58,025 nt of DNA, taken from assembly GCA_016845105.1 (NCBI GenBank), contig JAERTF010000152.1, positions 1 through 58,025 on the forward strand. The letters run 5' to 3'. How positions within the stretch are numbered: position 1 is the first letter of the stretch; each line of letters starts with the position of its first letter. Both the position numbers and the translations under genes were made by a program. The stretch is from Bacteroidota bacterium. GTDB taxonomy: Bacteria; Bacteroidota; Bacteroidia; Bacteroidales; F082. This document shows, piece after piece, positions 8,725 to 16,291 of this stretch. Below the pieces are notes generated by a model that was not told where the DNA came from, ran no database searches, and saw only the letters and a program-made list of their open reading frames with translations.

Positions 8725-9936
8725 ATGGTTAAAGATCGAGATATTGTAATATTTGGATTACAAAGATGGGATAAGTTTACATCCACAATAACCCGAAATA
8801 CAGCAGTTGAAATCTCAAAAAATAACAGAGTACTCTTTGTAAACCCACCCCTTCAACGCAAAAAATTTCTTCTAAGCAGAGATCTTCCATTTGTAAAGAA
8901 ACGCATAAGAATAAATAAAGGAATTGAAGATGACCTTGTTAAAGAGTTTAATAACCTGTGGGTTCTTTATCCTAAAATGATAGCAGAATCAATAAACTGG
9001 ATAAAAAATGAACGTATTCACTCCTTTTTTCACAAAAGGAATGAAAAAAAATATGCTACTAAAATAAAAGAAGCTATTGATAGATTGGGTTTTAAGGATA
9101 TTATTCTATTCGGTGATACAGACATGATCAATGGTTTTTATCTAAAAGAGCATCTAAACCCTGATATTTTCTTCTATTTGCTACGCGATGCAATTACCTC
9201 TGCTGATTATCATAAACGACACGGAACCAGACTACATCCACAATTAATAAAAAAAGCGGATTTTGTAGTTACAAACTCAAATACATTCGAGTCTTTTGCA
9301 CGACAATACAATCCAAAGTCATATTTCATAGGTCAAGGATGTGACCTTGAACTTTACAACATTAACAATAAAAATATTGTTATTCCTGATGATATACAAA
9401 ATATCAAGAAACCGATAATTGGATATATTGGAGCCCTAACAACAATAAGACTTGATATCGATGATCTAATTTATATTGCTGAACAACGACCCGATTGGAG
9501 CTTAGTGCTTATTGGACCACAACAAGAAGGGTTTACTAAAAGCAGGCTTGACGAACTTACTAACGTACATTTTCTAGGGACAAAGAAACCCGATAGCTTG
9601 CCTTGTTATTTAAAGGCAATAGATGTAACACTTAATCCTCAAATAGTTAATGAAATTACCGATCTAAATTACCCCCTTAAAATAGATGAATACCTTGCAA
9701 TGGGAAAACCAATTGTTGCCACAAAGACCTCATTTATGGAATTCTATTTTAGTGATTGTACTTATCTTGCAAAAACAAAAGAAGAGTATGTAACACTTAT
9801 TGAAAAAGCCCTTGATGAAGATTCACCTGAGTTAATAAAAAAACGCGTTAAAATAGCCAATGAGCACTCGTGGGAGCACTTTGTAAAGAAAATATACAAT
9901 TATATAGAAGAGACCGTAAAAATCAATAAGGAATAA
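8725..9936 (+). CDS. GT-B glycosyltransferase, second of three tandem paralogues
   Basis: A 403-residue protein closely resembling the preceding one: KDRDIVIFGLQRWD at the start, VLFVNPPLQR, DYHKRHGTRLHPQ, GQGCDLELYN, GYIGALTTIRLDI, and YPLKIDEYLAMGKP before the C terminus. The whole domain order is preserved, so this is a true duplicate and not a shared domain. It starts 46 bp after its neighbour and ends 1 bp before the third copy. A role in assembling the polysaccharide repeat unit is inferred from context. Confidence 0.8.
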   Translation: MVKDRDIVIFGLQRWDKFTSTITRNTAVEISKNNRVLFVNPPLQRKKFLLSRDLPFVKKRIRINKGIEDDLVKEFNNLWVLYPKMIAESINWIKNERIHSFFHKRNEKKYATKIKEAIDRLGFKDIILFGDTDMINGFYLKEHLNPDIFFYLLRDAITSADYHKRHGTRLHPQLIKKADFVVTNSNTFESFARQYNPKSYFIGQGCDLELYNINNKNIVIPDDIQNIKKPIIGYIGALTTIRLDIDDLIYIAEQRPDWSLVLIGPQQEGFTKSRLDELTNVHFLGTKKPDSLPCYLKAIDVTLNPQIVNEITDLNYPLKIDEYLAMGKPIVATKTSFMEFYFSDCTYLAKTKEEYVTLIEKALDEDSPELIKKRVKIANEHSWEHFVKKIYNYIEETVKINKE

Positions 9937-9937
9937 T

Positions 9938-11128
9938 ATGAAAGGTAAACACATAATTGTTCATGGACTACAAAGTTTAGATTCACCAATTGGAAGCAAT
10001 TGCATTGACATAGCCTACGAGTTTGCCAAAAACAATAAAGTTTTATATGTAAATTACCCTTTGGATAGATTAACTGTTATTAGATCAGGTTCAAATCCAA
10101 CCATTAAAAAACGTAAAGAAATATTGGCAGGAAAACAACCTGATCTTGTTGAAGTTGGAGATAATATGTGGAACCTTAATCCAAAAACTATTTTGGAATC
10201 CATAAGTAAAATTAGCAATCGTCCGATTTTTTCGTTTTTCAATAAAATAAACAACAAAAGATACGCAAAGCAGGTAAAAAAAGCAATTGAACAGATTGAT
10301 TTTAAAGACTATATAATATTTAATGATAGTGATTTTTATCGTGCACTATATTTTAAAGAACACCTTAATCCCCAGTTGTCTATTTACTATACTCGTGATA
10401 ATATGCGGGAAACTGACTTTTTCAAAAAAAATGGGGGATACTATGAAGACCAATTAATGAAGAAATCTGATTTGGTTGTTTCAAACTCAATGTATCTTAA
10501 CGATATTGCCAAAAAGAATAATCCTAACTCAATCTATGTTGGTCAGGGTTGCGATATATCCTTATATAACAAAGGTCTAGTTGAAGAGGTTCCCAAAGAT
10601 ATCTCAAACATAAATTCACCAATAATTGGATATATTGGAGCGCTAAAGAGTTCAAGACTTAGTATCGAAATTTTGGAGCATATTGCATTATCTAAACCAC
10701 AATGGAATGTTGTTCTTGTTGGCCCTGAAGATGAAGTATTCAAAAAGAGTAATCTTCATTCCATTAAAAATGTTCATTTCCTTGGATCAAAAGCCGAAAA
10801 AGAACTACCTAACTATTTAAACAGTTTTGATGTTGCCTTAAATCCACAGGTTCTCAACCAATTAACAATAGGTAATTATCCACGTAAAATTGATGAATAT
10901 CTGGCAATGGGCAAACCGGTTGTAGCAACATTAACAGAAACAATGAAAGCATTTAAAGATTTTACATACCTTGCACGAGATAAAGAAGAATATGTAAAAC
11001 TAATTATGTTGGCATTGGAGGAAGATAATACAAAAAAATCAGATGCTCGAATAACCTTTGCTCAAACACATACCTGGGAAAACAATGTTAATTCAATATA
11101 TGAAGCCATTGCTAATACACATAAATAA
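9938..11128 (+). CDS. GT-B glycosyltransferase, third of three tandem paralogues
   Basis: A 396-residue protein, more diverged than the two upstream copies but colinear with them. It has KHIIVHGLQSLD near the start, VLYVNYPLDR, YYTRDNMRETDF where the others have LLRDA, GQGCDISLYN, GYIGALKSSRLSI, and YPRKIDEYLAMGKP. Substitution in the middle acceptor-side region, with the C-terminal donor side kept, suggests a different acceptor but a similar donor. Only 1 bp separates it from the previous gene and 6 bp from the acyltransferase gene. Confidence 0.78.
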   Translation: MKGKHIIVHGLQSLDSPIGSNCIDIAYEFAKNNKVLYVNYPLDRLTVIRSGSNPTIKKRKEILAGKQPDLVEVGDNMWNLNPKTILESISKISNRPIFSFFNKINNKRYAKQVKKAIEQIDFKDYIIFNDSDFYRALYFKEHLNPQLSIYYTRDNMRETDFFKKNGGYYEDQLMKKSDLVVSNSMYLNDIAKKNNPNSIYVGQGCDISLYNKGLVEEVPKDISNINSPIIGYIGALKSSRLSIEILEHIALSKPQWNVVLVGPEDEVFKKSNLHSIKNVHFLGSKAEKELPNYLNSFDVALNPQVLNQLTIGNYPRKIDEYLAMGKPVVATLTETMKAFKDFTYLARDKEEYVKLIMLALEEDNTKKSDARITFAQTHTWENNVNSIYEAIANTHK

Positions 11129-11134
11129 AAAGTT

Positions 11135-11758
11135 ATGGGATTAAAGGAAAAAATCAAATCAAATCAAAGACTAAAAAAATTGGTTATTTGGATGATTACA
11201 CCTAAAAATCAGGCTCGACCACGCAAATGGGTCAGTCTTTTCGTGAATCCTTTTAAGCATAGCAGAGGTCGTGGTTCTTTAGTTAGAAGTCGTGTTCGAC
11301 TCGATGTAATGCCATATAATAACTTCGTGCTAGGAGCAAATTCAACAATAGAAGACTTCTCAACTATTAATAATGGTGTTGGTGATATTATTATCGGAAA
11401 GAGAGTAAGGATTGGGTTAGGAAATACATTAATTGGTCCGGTAACAGTTGGTAACAACGTTATTTTTGCCCAAAACATTGTTGCTTCTGGTCTAAATCAT
11501 GGCTATGAAGACATTGATAAACCAATTATGGATCAACCTGTTACTACGGATCCAATTTTAATTGAAGATGAAGTATGGATTGGAGCAAATGCCGTAATTA
11601 CTGCAGGTGTTACTGTTGGAAAACACTCAATTGTTGCAGCAGGTTGTGTGGTTGTTAAAGATGTTCCACCATATTCAATAGTTGGAGGTAATCCTGGACG
11701 GTTGTTAAAACAATATAACAGTGAAACCAAACAATGGGAGCGTGTTACAAAAAAGTGA
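11135..11758 (+). CDS. Hexapeptide-repeat acyltransferase (WbbJ/LbH family)
   Basis: A 207-residue protein with left-handed beta-helix hexapeptide repeats: runs such as IIGKRVRIGLGNTLIG and VTVGNNVIFAQNIV in the middle, and the C-terminal IGANAVITAGVTVGKHSIV ending in the typical PPYSIVGGNPGRLLK. Family members are trimers that O-acetylate sugars using acetyl-CoA. SGLNHGYED supplies a histidine at the usual catalytic position. It follows the GT-B triplet by 6 bp, so it probably decorates the polysaccharide repeat unit. Confidence 0.88.
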   Translation: MGLKEKIKSNQRLKKLVIWMITPKNQARPRKWVSLFVNPFKHSRGRGSLVRSRVRLDVMPYNNFVLGANSTIEDFSTINNGVGDIIIGKRVRIGLGNTLIGPVTVGNNVIFAQNIVASGLNHGYEDIDKPIMDQPVTTDPILIEDEVWIGANAVITAGVTVGKHSIVAAGCVVVKDVPPYSIVGGNPGRLLKQYNSETKQWERVTKK

Positions 11759-11818
11759 TTATTACCAAATATAACTGCAAAAAAAACTAATATCTAAACA
11801 ATTAATTAAAAGAACTAA

Positions 11819-12610
11819 ATGGGAAAAATTAAAACATTTCTTCACTATACCAAAGACTTTATAAAACATGGAGAGTTTAGGTATATATTGTCATCAATAC
11901 GATATGTACTAACTGGTAAAACCACTCGAAAAACACGATATTACAAAAGTAGCTTAGGCAAATTTATTGTAAGAAAAGGAACTCTGGATTTTCAATTTGC
12001 TAATCATGCATATGAATGGAACGTTAAAAAATTCGTTTATGAACATCTAAACAAATATGATGTCTTTTTGGATATTGGAGCAAATATTGGAACTTATACT
12101 ATTATACCGGCAATTGAAGGTTTAAAGGTATATGCTTTTGAACCTGTTAAGTCCAACTACGATGCATTGGTAACCAATGTTAAACTTAATAACTTTAACG
12201 ATAAAGTTGTTACTTACCCCCTTGCGCTGGGAAAAACCAATACTAGTGCTAACTTCACACTTGATTTAGTTAACACAGGTGCATCACATTTAACAGAATA
12301 CACTAACCAAGCTGAAATAATTGAAAACCCTGAATTTGAAGATATTGAAATAGTTTGTTTTGATGAAATATTCAATAAATTAAGCATTGATCCCAGTGAT
12401 AAAGTTTTCATGAAAATTGATGTGGAAGGAATGGAGCCTGATGTACTAATTGGAGCAACCAAGTTTATTAAGAACCACCCTAACCTACTGGTTATTATCG
12501 AAACAATTCATAGTGGTGCAGACTCACTGAAGGAACTGTTTTCAAGCTTATCAAATTTTGAGTTTATAGATGTTGATGAACTAAATATGGCTGCATTAAA
12601 AATTAAATAG
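11819..12610 (+). CDS. FkbM family SAM-dependent methyltransferase
   Basis: A 263-residue protein. The SAM-binding motif I is DIGANIGTY (85-93), followed by YAFEPVKSN (the acidic post-I strand) and by KIDVEGMEPDVLIGA, a hallmark of the FkbM family. FkbM-type enzymes are O-methyltransferases, common in polysaccharide clusters, where they methylate sugar hydroxyls. The basic N-terminal part (about 1-45) may be a membrane-peripheral extension. The gene is in line with the glycan genes, 60 bp after the acyltransferase and 7 bp before the next GT2. Confidence 0.88.
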   Translation: MGKIKTFLHYTKDFIKHGEFRYILSSIRYVLTGKTTRKTRYYKSSLGKFIVRKGTLDFQFANHAYEWNVKKFVYEHLNKYDVFLDIGANIGTYTIIPAIEGLKVYAFEPVKSNYDALVTNVKLNNFNDKVVTYPLALGKTNTSANFTLDLVNTGASHLTEYTNQAEIIENPEFEDIEIVCFDEIFNKLSIDPSDKVFMKIDVEGMEPDVLIGATKFIKNHPNLLVIIETIHSGADSLKELFSSLSNFEFIDVDELNMAALKIK

Positions 12611-12617
12611 TAAAATT

Positions 12618-13811
12618 ATGACTTATCTTGAGATTACATTTTGGGTACTGTTGTTTATTGTTTTCTATGCTTATCTTGGGTATGGAATCTTACTTTTTAT
12701 TCTTGTAAGATTAAAACGTATATTTTGTAGAAATAAAAAAGAGGTAAACGAGGATTACGAACCCGAAGTTACACTTTTTGTTGCTGCATACAATGAGAAA
12801 GACTATGTGGACGCCAAGGTGGCAAACTCATTTGAAATGGAATATCCCAAGGAAAAAGTCAGGCAAGTTTGGGTTACTGATGGCTCCAACGATGGCACAC
12901 AAGATATACTAAAAAAGTATAAAGATAAAGGCGTTGAGGTCTACCATGAAGATGCCAGAGGTGGAAAGATTGGAGCAATGAATAGAGGTGTTAAGTTTGT
13001 AAAATCTCCAATTACAATCTTTTCCGATGGTAATACCATGCTTGGTAAAGAATCAGTACAACGAATAGTAAATATGTTTAAAGACCCTAAAGTTGGGTGT
13101 GTTTCGGGAGAAAAGAGAATTTATAGCAAAGGAACCGATTCTGCAGTAGGAAGCGAAGGGATTTATTGGAAATATGAGTCAACACTTAAGAAATGGGATG
13201 CAGAGCTGTATTCAGTTGTGGGAGCAGCTGGCGAACTATTTGCAGTTAGGACTGAACTATTTCAGGAAGTTGAAAAAGATACTCTCCTTGATGACTTCAT
13301 AGTATCATTGCGAATTGCAATGCAAGGTTATACAATACAATACGATCCCGAAGCATATGCAATTGAAAGTGCTTCGGCCAATGTAAAAGAAGAACTTAAA
13401 CGTAAAATTCGTATTGCTGCCGGCGGAATACAATCAATAATTAGATTAAGTCCGCTGCTTAATCCATTTAAATACGGCACATTAAGCTTTCAATATATAT
13501 CTCATAGGGTACTAAGGTGGACATTGGCACCCATTGCCCTACCATTAATACTTATAGCCAACTTTTTCCTAGCGTTGAATTATGGTTTCGATAACTTCAC
13601 AAATATCTATACATTGCTATTTTACGCTCAGGTTTTGTTTTATGCAGCTTCAATGCTAGGTTGGTACTTTGAAAACAAAAAAATAAAGATAAAACTATTA
13701 TTTATTCCATACTATTTCTTTGTGATGAACTATGCTGTTTTTCTTGGTTTTAGAAGATATTTAAAAGGACAACAAAGTGTTAATTGGGAGCGTGCGAAAC
13801 GAGGATCATGA
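12618..13811 (+). CDS. Membrane glycosyltransferase family 2
   Basis: A 397-residue membrane GT2. It has an N-terminal helix (about 7-32), the donor-binding strand TLFVAAYNEKDY (52-63), a VTDGSNDGT motif (86-94), SDGN (136-139) at the DxD position, LLDDF (223-227) as the probable catalytic-acid motif, and three C-terminal helices (about 300-385). The QxxRW motif is not obvious; RKIRIAAGG stands near that place. It resembles CESA-like GT2 enzymes. Its stop codon overlaps the ATG of the next gene (ATGA at 13808-13811), so translation is likely coupled. Confidence 0.86.
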   Translation: MTYLEITFWVLLFIVFYAYLGYGILLFILVRLKRIFCRNKKEVNEDYEPEVTLFVAAYNEKDYVDAKVANSFEMEYPKEKVRQVWVTDGSNDGTQDILKKYKDKGVEVYHEDARGGKIGAMNRGVKFVKSPITIFSDGNTMLGKESVQRIVNMFKDPKVGCVSGEKRIYSKGTDSAVGSEGIYWKYESTLKKWDAELYSVVGAAGELFAVRTELFQEVEKDTLLDDFIVSLRIAMQGYTIQYDPEAYAIESASANVKEELKRKIRIAAGGIQSIIRLSPLLNPFKYGTLSFQYISHRVLRWTLAPIALPLILIANFFLALNYGFDNFTNIYTLLFYAQVLFYAASMLGWYFENKKIKIKLLFIPYYFFVMNYAVFLGFRRYLKGQQSVNWERAKRGS

Positions 13812-15463
13812 AAAAACACATATCAATAGCCATACTGTCAATCATATGTTTACTATGTACTATCATAGGTAAATCACAAGTTAATTGTGATATTGAAATA
13901 CCTAGTGACGTTGTAGATATTGATGGTTCTGATATAAATCCTGGAGATGTTATATGTTTACTTCCTGGCCATAAGGACTTTCTTCGATTAGTAGATGTGC
14001 AAGGTACCGAGGCAATGCCCATTACAATTATTAATAAAGGGGGTGCAGTTGTTATAAATACAGATCACTTTTATGGAGTGAAATTTGACAATTGTAAACA
14101 TATTATTTTTAGTGGAAATGGTGAACCTGACATTGATTATGGAATTCAAATCACCAGGGTTGGTAGTGGAGCCGGTATGTCTGTTGATAATAGATCAACA
14201 AATGTTGAAATAGAATACGTTGAAATATCCTTTACATTAATTGGTGGTATATATGCCAAAACAGAACCATATCAAGGTGATTGTGATAATTTAATCACAA
14301 GGGAAAACTTCACTATGTATGATCTAAAAATACATGATTGCTATTTGCATGATATCGCAGATGAAGGGTTCTATATAGGAAGCTCCAAATACACAGGTCA
14401 AACTATTGATTCTTGTAATATAGTTGTTTTACCACATGTTATTGTAGGAGTACAAATTTATAATAACATTGTGGAAAATACAGGTTGGGATGGCATACAA
14501 GTAAGCTCTGCAATTGAGGATTGCAAAATATACAATAACATAATTCGATACGATTCATATGAAGAATATCCATCCCAAATGTCGGGAATTTTAATTGGTG
14601 GTGGAGCCAAATGCGATTGTTATAATAATCAAATTTACGATGGTAAGGGTGACGGCATTGATATATTTGGATTGGGAGATATGAAAATATACAATAATTT
14701 AATTGTAAGGGCCGGTAGGTCTTTCGAACCCAACGATGTTAACAAATTTAAACATGGAATATATGTAGGAGAACTGGTTACAACACCAGGTGCTGATTTC
14801 AAGCTATACAACAATACTATTATTAGCCCAAAGTCGTCAGGTATTAAGTATGCCAACACCCAAGCTACAATGGGTTATATAAAAAACAACCTTATTACTG
14901 ACCCTGGTCAATTACCCTACAGCAGCAGTACTGCTTATCTAAATATTGATGTTGATGTTGATCCTCAAAAAGTTGAAATCAGTAATAATTTTGAACAGCC
15001 CAATAATACAACGCCAAAATTTGTCGACTACAATAACTACAATTTTGACCTTAAACCTGATTCGCCTGCAGTAAACTATGGAACATCATTAACGGCGGAG
15101 GGAATTACTTTTGATATTGAAGATCGATTTAGGCCATTTCACACTTACTTTGATGCTGGTGCATATGAATGTCATGATCCCTACGCTGGAATTAATGAAT
15201 ACCAAACCATGATTGGAATGCCATATCCCAATCCAGCCAACGACTTCATAAACATTCCAATATTAAGGAGTATTGATAAAAGTGTAAGTTTAAAATTAGT
15301 GTCATTAACTGGAAATTTGGTTTTCAATAGTTCATATACCAATGATATTTCAGATATTAATGAATTGATTATTGACACAAAAAATATTATTTCAGGAGAA
15401 TATATATTGCAAATAAATATTGATGGAAATTCCATAAATAGACCGATTATAATTGTAAAATAA
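13808..15463 (+). CDS. Secreted parallel beta-helix protein with T9SS sorting domain
   Basis: The start at 13808 was chosen because it overlaps the previous stop as ATGA and begins a good signal peptide (MKKHISIAIL...GKSQ). A start 24 bp upstream would add MGACETRI before it. The 551-residue product has right-handed parallel beta-helix repeats (about 90-400), visible as repeated strands like KIYNNIIRYDS, KIYNNLIVRAG and KLYNNTIISPK. It ends in a T9SS type A C-terminal domain starting near GMPYPNPANDFINI. The fold is used by polysaccharide lyases, epimerases and pectinases. No catalytic residues could be assigned. Its position inside the glycan operon suggests action on the exported polymer. 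Confidence 0.88.
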   Translation: MKKHISIAILSIICLLCTIIGKSQVNCDIEIPSDVVDIDGSDINPGDVICLLPGHKDFLRLVDVQGTEAMPITIINKGGAVVINTDHFYGVKFDNCKHIIFSGNGEPDIDYGIQITRVGSGAGMSVDNRSTNVEIEYVEISFTLIGGIYAKTEPYQGDCDNLITRENFTMYDLKIHDCYLHDIADEGFYIGSSKYTGQTIDSCNIVVLPHVIVGVQIYNNIVENTGWDGIQVSSAIEDCKIYNNIIRYDSYEEYPSQMSGILIGGGAKCDCYNNQIYDGKGDGIDIFGLGDMKIYNNLIVRAGRSFEPNDVNKFKHGIYVGELVTTPGADFKLYNNTIISPKSSGIKYANTQATMGYIKNNLITDPGQLPYSSSTAYLNIDVDVDPQKVEISNNFEQPNNTTPKFVDYNNYNFDLKPDSPAVNYGTSLTAEGITFDIEDRFRPFHTYFDAGAYECHDPYAGINEYQTMIGMPYPNPANDFINIPILRSIDKSVSLKLVSLTGNLVFNSSYTNDISDINELIIDTKNIISGEYILQINIDGNSINRPIIIVK

Positions 15464-15468
15464 TCAAG

Positions 15469-16284
15469 ATGAACAATACCCTAAAAAAGCTACTACCCGA
15501 AGAAGTTTCTAGATTTGCTAAAACCATTGTGCTTAATTTCCAGAAGTACTATTTTGCTGGTGATAGTTACTATTGCCCAATATGCGAATCTTCGTTCAGA
15601 AAAATGTTAACAGGTGGCTTTGATCTTGAGGTTATTAAAGAAAAACAAATAATTGGTGCAGGGCTCAGACCAAATACTGTTTGTCCCTATTGCCAAAGTA
15701 CTGATCGGGATAGATTAATCTTTCTCTACTTTAAAAACAAACTTGATATTTTTAATCAGAAGCTGAAAATATTGCATATTGCACCCGAACCAGCATTGTA
15801 TAAATTTCTAAAAAAACAAAAAAACCTACTTTACTATACCGGAACAAAGTATTCAGAGGGTATATATTTTCATCAAAATATTGACTCTGTAGATTTGCTA
15901 CAAATCCCATATAAAGATGAAGAGTTTGATTTGGTAATATGCAATCATGTACTTGAGCATATTGTTGATGATGCGAAAGCAATGTCAGAAATATTTAGAG
16001 TTATTTATAAGGGTGGTTCAGCAATCTTGCAAGTACCTATTTCAAATATTATTGATAGCACCTACGAAGATGAAACTATTACAATTAGTAGCGAACGAGA
16101 AAAACACTTTGGCCAATTTGACCATGTAAGGATCTATGGCAAAGATTATGTAAACAGACTAGAAAATGCCGGATTCAGAGTTGAAACTTACAATGCGTTT
16201 AAAGATAACTCAAATCACGAAAAACTAAACAAGCTATCTCTAAATAAAAATGAAAATCTATTTATAGCACACAAGGATAAATAA
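15469..16284 (+). CDS. Class I SAM-dependent methyltransferase with N-terminal CxxC pairs
   Basis: A 271-residue protein. Two CxxC pairs, C36/C39 (YYCPICES) and C72/C75 (VCPYCQSTDRDR), form a likely zinc ribbon. After it comes a Methyltransf_11-type domain with LKILHIAPEP as motif I (weaker than the usual GxGxG) and FDLVICNHVLEHIVDD as the motif IV/post region. The target may be a sugar or a lipid-linked intermediate, given its place at the end of the glycan cluster. It lies 5 bp after the beta-helix gene and 7 bp before the histidine kinase gene, so co-transcription is likely. Confidence 0.83.
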   Translation: MNNTLKKLLPEEVSRFAKTIVLNFQKYYFAGDSYYCPICESSFRKMLTGGFDLEVIKEKQIIGAGLRPNTVCPYCQSTDRDRLIFLYFKNKLDIFNQKLKILHIAPEPALYKFLKKQKNLLYYTGTKYSEGIYFHQNIDSVDLLQIPYKDEEFDLVICNHVLEHIVDDAKAMSEIFRVIYKGGSAILQVPISNIIDSTYEDETITISSEREKHFGQFDHVRIYGKDYVNRLENAGFRVETYNAFKDNSNHEKLNKLSLNKNENLFIAHKDK

Positions 16285-16291
16285 ACTCAAA

